Positions 54,530 through 64,000 of a DNA stretch of 64,000 nt are shown in pieces. Each line of letters begins with the position of its first letter. The stretch's first letter is position 1. The position numbers were made by a program, and so were the translations under genes. Origin of the DNA: Humulus lupulus (taxonomy: Eukaryota > Streptophyta > Magnoliopsida > Rosales > Cannabaceae). The notes beneath the pieces are model-generated. The model had not been told where the DNA came from, ran no database searches, and saw only the letters and a list, made by a program, of their open reading frames with translations. The DNA is taken from positions 257,791,042 to 257,855,041 of the forward strand of contig NC_084795.1 of assembly GCF_963169125.1 (NCBI RefSeq), in the 5' to 3' direction.

Positions 54530-57474
54530 TCTTTGTAGGATTGTCGAGTAATTCATTGGAAGAAGCCTTATAATATGCACTATATAAAAAGAAAAATTAC
54601 AAAAGTTATTAAAATGTAGTAACATGCAATAGTTGTTGCATATTAAGAAATATTTTAAAATTTTTAAAACTTATTACCTCATTATCATTGAATCAATTTC
54701 TTCAGGACGTTTGTGTGCTTTTAGTGGATCTAAGAACACGATTTTTCCTTTTGTCGTAGCAATCACCAACATCCAATGTTCCCTAAAATAATAAGCATGT
54801 TAAATAAAATAATTAAATTTTTAATATGAATAATCAAATAAGAAAAGTTTATAGTATTTCTTACCGTATGTTCCAAGGTATAAAGTATGGTTGACCAACT
54901 CTATTCATGGTCATCAACCAATTTTCCAAGTCAATGGTTGATCGTTCTACATCTTTAGCATTATTAATGCTAAGACGCTCAGTGTCAAAAAACTTGTAAA
55001 AGACACGCTGATTTGGAAATAGGGACTCCCAAATGCATTTGCAAAATTTTCTTAAGTGTTAAATATTTTTGAAATTTTTTGACAGAGTTTCCCCTATAAA
55101 TATGACTATCCAAACCTGTAAACATTCAATTTACTATGAAAATATGCAACAGATCATAGAGCAATACTCATAACCATTCTAAATTTCATATCATTCCAAA
55201 GAATTAGTTGAAGGGATACCTTAGTCTGAATATCATTGCTGAGCCTCCAATCATATGCAAAGTAGCAACTTGTTCTACATCCTATGAAGTTATAAAGATT
55301 GACTCATGATTCATGAATGATGGGTCCACTGGAACTAAGACTACTTTGTTTGTTCCCTTAACTCTACAAAATTCTCTCACCATAAACTGAAGACTAACAT
55401 GGATGCAATTCATGAAGTGATTGGGAAAGGGTTGGCCTTCTATCAGAGTGTTTTCTGGATTGACGTGAGATCCAACTGATGACCGATGTGGGCTGGATGT
55501 GGAATTACAGTTCGTCTTATCCTTGGATGGGCTTGTTGACATAGGAGGTCACTTTTTTAAAGGACCCTACATAACATCAAGTAAAATGAATATTAAAATA
55601 ACGGTCCAACAACTATTTTAATAGGTAACAAATTAAAGAATTCTTTTATACCTGATCAGTCATAATTAATTATTTTGGCCAAGGAATGAACAATCATAGG
55701 TATCCCGAACATAGCGTATCTCCCCAACAGAACATGGGATTTCAACATCCTCTTGTAACATTTTGGTGACTCGCACCCTCATGTATTCGTTTGTTAGTTG
55801 AACACCATGAATAGTCAGTGGACCCATCCCATCAATGATAACACCCTTTGCCACCACATTATGAATATTATCTGAACAAAGTAACACATCAGTTGTAAAT
55901 TATGGAGGCACGTCATCCTGCATGCACGATGTGTGATATTCTTTGTCATTCTGCTCATCATCATTGTCGTGTTCTTCCATATCATCTATCCCACCTGCTT
56001 GTTTAGCTCTTTCCTTCTCCAATGCTTTAATTTCTGCTCCGAGCCTCGCAATTTCTGCATCTTTCTTACTAACAACATCAGTAATTTCTTTTGCTATTTT
56101 TGGTTTTCTTGCAAAGACGGAAGAAATCTTTGCAAATGACCTATAATAATCAACCCAATTCTTTAAAAACTAAAATATTGAAGAATAAAGTTAAATACAA
56201 CAAATAAAGAACAATATCATACCCAACTGCTCTAACATGGCCTGGGTGCTCAGGTGTCCCTAAAGCTTGTGTTAATATGTTATTCTGACCCTTTGCAATG
56301 ATTTATCCACTACTAACTTTTTCTTTCAGCTCATTCTGTGAAACAAACTAGTGATCAATTATATTAGTAACTTATAAGAACTTTACCATTCTTACATTAC
56401 TTTAAAACACTTACAATTCTCGCTTCAATTTGTTTGTCCAAATCTGTGACAAGAACCTCCTTCTTTTCTCGTGCTCTTATCCAAACTTGGTACCGTTCTA
56501 CATCTTCCACACCTAGTTCATTTTTCTACAACATACACCTAGTTAATTAAAGTTGGTGAGTCCAATATTCTTCATAACAGGTTGACAGTTGTAAAATAGT
56601 GATGTGAATTACTTACCAAGTCCTCTCTAACATTGGCAAGCCCTCTACGAGATGTGCGATGCCTCAAAATATATTTGAGAGCTCTTTCACGTTGTCCTTC
56701 CCACAAAGCCTACATAAAATAAGTAAAGGTAAGTTTTTAAGCAATTATTAATACTTCAAAACTAATAAATCATATACGTAATAGTACCATAAACTCAAGA
56801 GATAAACAGTGGCTAACAAAGGTCCTCCAATCTTCTAGGTCAAGTTCTGGATATTTCTTAGGAAGGAATTGGAGTTCATGTATCAGACCCGCTTTTGCCA
56901 AAGGGTAGATGTAGTCACTAGTGATGTTGGTCTTAAAATCTCTCATCATTCTTCCCGCACATTTAATTAATTATGGTTTCCAACTTTCTGGAATGTTAAA
57001 GCCACCCTGAAATAGAAAGAAAATGATCAATGAAATACAAAGTAATTCATGAAAATGATCAATATATTAAAATTATTAAAATATTTTCTTACATATACAT
57101 CCTCCCATATTTTATTCTTGAATTCTTGTGGGACTTGTCTCCAATCCTTATAATTGAGAGAGTCTGTTCTCCTAGTTTTAACTCTAAGGTACGACTGCAT
57201 CTCGCAATATGCTTTCCCTATAGGTTGACCCTTATCATTAAACGTAATATTTCTCCTTATTTCCTTAGCCTTTTGATTATTTTTATTGTACTTCTTTGTC
57301 GGGCCTCGCCTATTAGTGTATTCTCCTCTTTAGAATTTGTCATCTACACATAAACAAGAATTAACACTACAATTATGACATAAATAAATACATATTTAAC
57401 ATAAAAATTAATACATTACTCACTGGACACATTTTCTTTTCCTTTTTCTTTTCTTGGTTGATTCACAATCTACC
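54530..57474 (-). pseudogene. CACTA second gene with Ulp1-like protease end, minus strand
   Basis: Minus-strand exons are scattered between 57474 and 54530. Near 57340-56620 are basic and coiled-coil-like stretches of the Transposase_24 type. At 55887-55666 is VAKGVIIDGMGPLTIHGVQL, then IRYVRDTYDCSFLGQ, a domain also present near 52400 of the sister gene. At 54790-54700 is EHWMLVIATTKGKIVFLDPL, the His and Asp segment of a C48/Ulp1-like domain. The Gln/Cys segment is split by the CACTA insertion and continues at 43092. The exon structure is approximate, and the insertion kills the gene. Confidence 0.7.
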
Positions 57475-57569
57475 CATATTCCATCTCTAAAATTATTTCT
57501 AATGTCTTCCCCATCATCATCATCTTCATTGAAATCATGGATTTGCTCAACTTGCTCATGTATTGGTTG

Positions 57570-60500
57570 TCAAAAAATAAAATTATCATAAAACAAATCT
57601 TCATTTTCTTCGTCATTTTCATCTTCTATAAACTGCCTCTCCAGGGTTCGTAAAACAACTGACCATTTATCATCAGCAGGATCAGTTATGTAAAACACTT
57701 GCTTTGCTTGGGTAGCCATGATGATAGGATCATTGTTGTGACCTTTCTTACTTAAATCAACCAAAGTGAAACCAAGTTCATCAATTCTAACCCCAACATT
57801 ATTATCCACTCAAGAACACCTGAGAAGGAGAATTTGATATAAGGAATAATCAAGCTCCCATATTTCTTCAACAACCCCATAATATGTCATAGTATCAGCT
57901 ACTGGATTATTGTCTTTTGTAATAGCGAAATGCATTGCTTCTACAATAATACTTACTCCACTATTTTGTACCATTCGAGCATCATCTCTTGACTTTGTGT
58001 GAAATCTTTTTCCTCCAACAATGTAAGCATGGTGCTTTATTACATGAACACCTGCTCCAAATGATATGCGATTTAACTCTGTCGACACTCCATGGTTTTC
58101 TTCTCCCAACCTTGCTAGAATAGTATTTTTCAACCATCGATTAAATGTTTTATGATGCTCATCTATAATCCATTTCTGTTTATTTTTAACCTTGTTTGGA
58201 ATCATTGATTGTAATAACTCCATGTGCTCACTGCAAATACAAAGTACAACAATAAAATTTTAATTATACATAAGAATGAGCATAATATTTATTAAATTTA
58301 TAACTTACGTTATATATGGTTGAACCTCAGGATTGTTTCCAACACAACTAAATGAGCTTGATCTAATTCTACACGAGATATGGTCACTACTGTTCATTTC
58401 CCCTCGTAATCCTCTATCAACTCCATCCGAGTTATTTCGTGGTTTGCTAATTCTGATTGTGTTGACTCCAACCATGTACTCTGAACAAAATTCCACAATT
58501 TCTTCTGCTAAATAACACTCAACCATACAAGCTTCAGGGCTATGGTGATTATGTACATATCCTTTCAACACCTTCATATTCCTTTCAAATGGATACATCC
58601 ATCTCGCCCAAACTGGCCCACACAACTTAGCTTCTCTTACTAAATGGACCATCAAATGTATCATGATGTCAAAAAAATATGGTGGAAAATATTTTTCAAG
58701 CTTGCATAAAGTTTCAACTATTTCATCATGCAATGCATTCAACTTCTTCATTTCCAATTCTTTTCTGCATAATTGATTGAAGAAGATGCACACACTTGTC
58801 ACACTATCTTGAACTCTTTTTGGTAAAACTGACCGAATGGAAATTGGAAGTAATTGTTGCATTAATATATGACAATCATGTGATTTCATTCCAATTAACT
58901 TCAAATCTTGTATAGACATCAAGTTTCGAACATTCGATGAATAACCATCAGGCACTTTCATCTCTGCCAATGATTTACATATGGCTTGCTTCTCTTCTTT
59001 AGACAATGTAAATTAAGCAGGAGGCAAATATGTGCGTTTTCCTTTTCTTCAAGTCCAAGCATTGTCTTATACCCATCTCAACAAGATCTAAATGACTAGA
59101 CAAACCATCTTTGGTTTTACCTGGGATATCAAGTAATGTACCGATTATACTTTCACACACATTTTTTTCTATGTGCATGATATCCAAGCAATGTCTAATG
59201 AGTAAATCTTTCCAGTAAGGAAGTTGAAAGAAAATTGATTTTCTTTGAAAACATCCATTGAGTTTTTTGTTTTTATTCTTCTTCCCATACCTAAAGTCAA
59301 CTTTTTCTACTTCCTTAAGAATTTTCTCTCCTGACAATGACAAAGGAGCAAGGTCTCGTTCCACAGTACCGTCAAATGCTTTTTCTTTATTTCTGTCAGG
59401 ATGACTTAAATGCAAATATTGTCTATGTATCATATAACACATTTTGTGTCCATTTGACAAGCGACGAGCCTTTGTGTTGGTGCAACAAATTGGACAAGCT
59501 TGGTAACCTTTTGTGCTCAACCATGATAGGTTACCATATGCTGGAAAATAATTAACAGTCCATAACAACACTGCTTTCAAATTAAATACTTCTTTTTTAA
59601 AACCATCATATGTCTCAACACCATTTTCATACAACTCTTTCAAATCATAAATTAATGGTGCCAAATAAACATCGATATCGTGTCCTGGTTGTTTTGGGCC
59701 TGAAATCATTAATGAAAGCATCATAAACTTCCTTTGCATGACCAACCAAGGAGGAAGATTGTACATAACTAGGAAGACAGGCCATGAACTATGCCTACTA
59801 CTCAGAGATCTATGCGGGTTTACTCCATCAGCAGCTAAACCGAGACAAAGATGTCTTGGTTCATTTTTGAATTCTAGATTGATATAATTTACCTTCTTCC
59901 AAGCCTGTGAATCAGCAGGATGTCGGAGTTTACCATCTTTCACTCGTCCAGTCTCGTGCCATTTTAAGTTCTTAGAGTGTTCTGCGCTTCGATATAATCG
60001 CTTCAGCCGCGAAATCAAAGGTAAGTACCATAGCAAGTGTACTGTGGTAAACCACATTCTGGGCAAGTGTCCATGTTTGCATACTCCTTATGATATAAAA
60101 CACAATCATTCGGACATGCATGAATCTTCTCATACTTCAACCCTATCAAACTTAATGTTTTCTTTACTTCATATGTAGACTCTGGAAAACAATTTTCTAG
60201 CGACAAAATCTCCTTGAAAGCATCTAAAAATTGACTAAAACACTTATCACTAACTCTATTTTCTGCTTTTATGTTATATAATTTAACCAATGTTGGTAAT
60301 CTTAGTTTATTGCAACCAATGAACAATTGTCTATCTGCATCTCTAACCACACTATATAATTTTTCTAGATTATGAACAAACTCTTCTTGTGCTTCATCAA
60401 GCAATTCTATAGGATGATCATCAAAATCATTACTCTCAAAATCATCTACACTTTGCCTACCTAATGGATATGGGTCGTCATTTAATAATTCTCCATGCCA

Positions 60501-60713
60501 ATACCATCTAGTATAATTTATATCAAATCCCTGACAAAATACATGATCCTTTATCATGGTAATATTCCCCTTTACTCCATTAACATAATCGATACAAGGA
60601 CAACGAATTCTTTGTGGATCACTACAATTCTTTGGGCAAAACTCTAGAAAATTGTTGAATCCATCTTGAAATTGTGGTGTTTCTCTCCTCTCAAGCATCC
60701 ATGATTTATCCAT
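57570..60713 (-). pseudogene. CACTA tnp2-type transposase, minus strand
   Basis: Start ATG at 60711-60713 gives MDKSWMLERRETPQFQDGF and RCPCIDYVNG, the transposase-associated domain. Then LFIGCNKLRLPTLVKLYNIK and LKYEKIHACPNDCVLYHKEY follow. A frame change near 60040 leads to 60010-59010: GKLRHPADSQAW, LGLAADGVNPHRSLS, ISGPKQPGHDIDVYLAPL and DIMHIEKNVCESIIGTLL, which hold the expected acidic catalytic residues. A second break near 59040 and a stop near 59015 precede DUF4218 (WARWMYPFERNMKVLKGY, 58600) and, after an intron, DUF4216 (YYGVVEEIWELDY, 57860; KQVFYITDP). It is better preserved than the copy at 47362-50766 but still broken. Confidence 0.88.
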
Positions 60714-60823
60714 ACTAATAACAATATTAAATTCCTAATAAATTAGAAAAAAACTTATATAAGTTTAAAAAATAATTCAATCATGTAAAGAGTTATACTC
60801 TATGCACGATAAATCTAGGCATG

Positions 60824-61230
60824 TTATTAGGCTCTAGTCTTATAAAATTAAAAAAAAAAAATCGGCAATGTTTCCTCTGTTTCTATAGCATACCGTAATT
60901 TCATAATTACCTATAAAACCAATACAAACAAACACAGTCAAGTATAGATGAATCCATCATTATTAGGTTCTGCTCTTATAATTTTTTTTAAAAAAAAATT
61001 GGCAAAGTTTCCTCTGTTTCTATAGCATATCGTAATTTCATAATTACCTATAAAATCAATACAAACAAACACAATAATCAAGCATAGATGAATCCATCAT
61101 TATTAGGTTCTAGTCTTATAAATTTTTTTAAAAATTCAGCAGAGTATCCTCTGTTTCTATAGCATACCGCAATTTCATAATTTCCTATAAAAACAATACA
61201 AACAAACACAATAATCAATCATAAATGAAT
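60824..61230 (-). repeat. Three tandem leader repeats upstream of the tnp2 gene
   Basis: Three copies with a period of about 136-141 bp start at TTATTAGG (60824, 60960 and 61101) and share CCTCTGTTTCTATAGCATA and ATACAAACAAACACA. They lie just 5' of the tnp2 gene on the minus strand and match, inverted, the two-copy repeat at 4150-4440. Confidence 0.85.
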
Positions 61231-61422
61231 CCATTCTTATATCACCACAACACGCAAATTTCCCAGAGCCTACTTCACTAATTTTCAAACATAACTTTCA
61301 CTAAATCCAATATGGATGTTTTAATTAACCTTATCTTTATACATAAATCTTGTAGTAATATAAATAAAAAATAAAATAAAAAATAACTAACCTTCAAAAT
61401 TACTGTTTATCCAAAAAACAGC

Positions 61423-61981
61423 TGTTGATGACGTGGCAAGAATCTTCGGCACGTGGCAGAGCTGCTGCTCGCCTATCGACAAGAGATATTTCCATATGCG
61501 AAGTTCAAGTTTTATATACGACCAACCTGGTCGTATACTCTGTATATTTATGAATAAACCTGTACAGTTGTAATGATATCCAAGAATATCTCTTCCTTAT
61601 AACCTGAATATCCGTTTATTAAGGAAAGATATAATTAATTGACTCCTGTAACCCTCCTTGAGCCTATAAATATACAAGAAATAGCTCAAGGGGGGGATCT
61701 CTTTTTGATCTTTTTCCGAATTACATTACTATTATCCATCGTTTGTGTTGTCTTCTCCTTCTAAGGTCTGTGAAACTCAGGAACCCTAGTTCTTTGATCA
61801 CACCGTTGAAGCTCAATATTAATAATAGTATCAAGTGGACGTAGGTCATTACCAATCACTGGGGCCGAACCACTATAATTCCTTGTGTCCTTTACTTTCC
61901 ATTAGATTATTTTCTCAAGCATCGTACTAATCTCCTATTGTTTATTTGACTCCATGTCATTGACCAAAATGAGGGTCAACA
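61423..61981 (+). repeat. 5' LTR of the Tat-like gypsy element
   Basis: The LTR runs from TGTTGATGACG to GGGTCAACA. It includes a TATAAATATA box at about 61665-61674 that would start transcription near 61700. The flanking five bases on the left are ACAGC; the other flank is outside the window. Confidence 0.75.
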
Positions 61982-62018
61982 TTCTAGTGCTTTCATTGAG
62001 AGCTTGACAAAGAGTCTA

Positions 62019-64000
62019 ATGGCAAAAACTACCAAGAAGACTAGATAGGCTGCTGCTGCACCATCCCAGCCGCCTCCCTAAATGTGACTGAAGACGAACC
62101 TCATCTGGAGTTTGATGAGGAGGAGTTGGATTCTGAGTCCCTGAAGGCAACACTGGGGGTGTTACAAGATGAGTTGGTCAATTTGAGGGCCAATCAAGAG
62201 AATGCTGCTGAGATAATGGCATCGCAGCAAAGGGAGATAGAACGCCAGTGCCAGGAGCTGAGCGAGTGGCAGGCAGAGATGGACCGTCGACAGAGGGATG
62301 CCATTGTAGCCCTTGAAGCAGCCATCCAGCTGGCTAGGAATCAGGCTGCGCTAGCCTCCCAGCCAGTTCAGCCACCAAACGGGCCACCTCAAAGGGGTCC
62401 CAATCCTAGTCCTCCGTTCCAGCCAATAAGCCCTTAAAGGTCGGAGCAGTCACCTATGCCTCAGGATGATGTCCCACCTAGGGATCCTGAGACGCAGCCT
62501 CCGTCTAAGGCTGGTCGAGGCAATCCCCCGCGCCCGAGGCAGAATAGGGTCGGGCAACAACCCTAGATGCCCAGGGGGTGAAAAGCCACATCCACCGAGC
62601 AGGGGGCAACATCCTTCTGCCAACAAGAGGACTCAGAGTTAGGGTTTGCGGTCAGGAGCCCCCCACGGCATGACAATGCACAGGGACCCACCGACCAGCG
62701 CAAGCCTCCCTCTAACGCTTAGGAAATTCCAGCCCAAGGAGGCAACAGAGGGAATAGTTAGTCGCACCATAGCCAGCCATGGTTCAGAGATGGCCACGGC
62801 TACAATGAAGTTGACTCAGGTAGAGGAAATGCTGGTCGGAGGAACGAAGAGAGAGGTGGAGGCAGGAGCCCCCCACCTAGAGAAGACCGACCAGCAGGTC
62901 ATAACGCTAGGGGCAGCCCATGCAGAATAACGTCTTTAGTCGGCTCAGAGCCAGTGAGGAGCGGAAAATAGACAATGATTTGAGGGATGTACTCAACGAT
63001 CGCCGAGAAAGGCACGATGAGTACATTCCCCCAGCACCAGAGGCACCAACAATCCCAAAAGCTGTTCAGGCTCAAATCGATGCCCTGAACCAGGCTGTAC
63101 AGTAGCTGGTTGGGGGGCGAATATCACACATTGAGTATGATCGGAGGAAAGGCACCCCTTTTGTATAGAGGATTACTCTGGCAGAAACCCCCAGTAAGTT
63201 TAAGATGCCAACACTGCCAAATTTTGACGGGTATGGAGACCCAGTATCTCATGTCAACAAGTTTGAGATACAAATGGACATTCAGAAAGTCTCTGAAGAT
63301 GCTCCTTGCAGGATCTTCCCAGTGACACTTTCTGATGCCTCCCAGGAGTTGTTCTTTAAGTTCCCTCCTGCGAGTATAGTATCCTGGGAGATGTTCGTGA
63401 AGGATTTTTACGGACAGTTCTATGCGGGTCGTGTGCACCCCACCGAGGCGAACCAACTGGTCGAGATATGCCAGAAAGAGGGGGAGCCCTTGAAGGAATA
63501 CGTTCAGCACTTCATGCGAGCTACAGCTGGAGCCAAGACTGTGGGCGATGAAGGCAAGATGATGGCCCTAACTGTTGGGGTTAGGTGCCCTTCTCCCCTC
63601 TGGAGTAGCCTCAGAAAGCATGGGGTTAAAAGTACACAGGAGTTTTTAGATTGAGCTGATCGGTACATCAAGCTCGAGGACGCGATTGCCAATGAAGGGA
63701 AATCGCCAGCAAAAAACAAAGGGCCCAAGGAAGATCCCACCAAAGCTGCCAATGGGTCGAAGCCCAATGGCAACAACAAAGGCAACATGAATGGCAATGG
63801 TAAGAATGGTGGAAAACGGGTGAGCAACGAACCCTCGACCTCCGAGAGTAAGCACCCCAAAGGTAATTGGTATGAACCGAGATTCACCAATTACACTTCC
63901 CTTGTTGAAAGCCGAGCCGAGCACTACCAGGCGACTATCTCAAGCGTGCCCTACAAACGACCCACACCCATAAGAAAAGATATCTCCAAGAGAGAATCAA
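62019..64000 (+). pseudogene. Tat-like gag, broken by stops
   Basis: An ATG at 62019 begins MAKTTKKTR and meets a TAG at 62046 and a TAA soon after. The coiled-coil region (62084-62437) is rich in Glu/Gln/Arg heptads (ELVNLRANQENAAEIMASQQ and following). A Pro/Gly/Arg-rich stretch in shifted frames follows to about 63100. The gag core (63205-63654) has FDGYGDPVSHVNKFE, LFFKFPPASIVSWEMFVKDF and QLVEICQKEGEPLKEYVQHF. A TGA at 63652-63654 replaces Arg or similar before ADRYIKLEDA. The Lys/Asn/Gly-rich C-terminus runs to the window end. It is not functional as one protein. Confidence 0.72.

Larger units (their letters stand above)
42545..61422 (-). mobile_element. Large CACTA transposon on the minus strand, interrupted by another CACTA
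   Basis: Minus-strand genes run from tnp2 transposase (60713 to 57570) to a second protein with a Ulp1-like end (57474 to 54530, resuming at 43092). The element at 43093-54488, with its TCA duplication, is inserted inside the Ulp1 coding sequence. The left end appears truncated near the C run and I could not find its CACTA terminus. On the right a Tat-like LTR begins at 61423, and the CACTA terminus is not seen before it. Identity rests on the two characteristic genes and on leader repeats shared with other CACTA elements. Confidence 0.75.
61423..64000 (+). mobile_element. Tat/Ogre-like Ty3/gypsy retrotransposon, cut by the window end
   Basis: A 559-bp LTR (61423-61981) is followed by TTCTAGTGCTTTCATTGAGA, the leader typical of Tat-lineage elements. 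Then comes a long gag region to the end of the window. Protease, RT and the 3' LTR lie outside. The element inserted in the 5' part of the minus-strand CACTA element. Confidence 0.78.

Noticed and set aside
55933..56146. Plus-strand hydrophobic frames resembling membrane proteins
   Set aside because: They are the antisense of the Glu/Lys-rich coiled coil of the minus-strand CACTA second gene.
62646..62930. Separate small gene in the Tat-like leader
   Set aside because: It is a shifted-frame reading of the Pro/Arg-rich middle of gag, with no domain of its own.

Overview
This is plant nuclear DNA, almost certainly from a eudicot. The evidence is GT-AG introns, plant Ty1/copia and Ty3/gypsy retrotransposons primed by initiator Met-tRNA, CACTA (En/Spm) transposons, and one host gene of the plant SDR110C short-chain dehydrogenase family. 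I cannot name the species. Nearly everything else is nested, mostly dead transposable elements. Coordinates were counted by hand, and element ends were accepted mainly where terminal repeats and target-site duplications (TSDs) agree.

Host gene (835-32087, + strand). A 29-nt first coding exon (835-863) ends in a split Arg codon at a GTAAGC donor. The matching acceptor is at 31288-31289, and exon 2 (31290-32087) starts exactly at the LxGKVAxITGGARGIG Rossmann segment. The intron would be about 30.4 kb and is packed with transposons. Exon 2 has an apparent 2-nt insertion in a run of six G.

Contents of the intron. In order they are: a foldback MITE (1192-1756); a probable Mutator-type inverted-repeat element (about 1973-5503) holding a non-autonomous CACTA (2149-5259), which holds a solo LTR (3135-3907); a decayed minus-strand copia element (about 5621-10289); and a deleted CACTA element (10348 to about 30549). 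That last element was invaded by a full-length Tekay/Del-like gypsy element (10380-19925, TSD ACAAA) and by a minus-strand gypsy element (20732-30272, TSD ATATA). The second gypsy element itself holds part of a plus-strand gypsy element (about 23627-28713). A short CACTA-like MITE (30551-30756) comes last.

Downstream of the gene. A truncated minus-strand copia element (about 32540-38542) is split by a 4.5-kb Pack-CACTA element (33930-38450, TSD CAA). The Pack-CACTA carries exon fragments of three host genes: aspartate aminotransferase, a PP2C phosphatase and an Argonaute PIWI domain. Next is a 3' LTR plus RNase H remnant of another copia element (38543-42544), with a solo LTR inside (38835-40678, TSD AACAC).

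Right half. A large minus-strand CACTA element (about 42545 to 61422) encodes a tnp2 transposase and a second protein with a Ulp1-like cysteine protease end. A second CACTA element (43093-54488, TSD TCA, + strand) is inserted just upstream of the Cys codon of that protease; it has its own tnp2 and Ulp1-type genes and a solo gypsy LTR (44256-46618, TSD GCATG). A Tat/Ogre-like gypsy element starts at 61423 and runs off the window.

The nesting gives a relative order of insertions. Premature stops in the gypsy pol genes are mostly CAG to TAG changes, as expected from deamination at methylated CHG sites.
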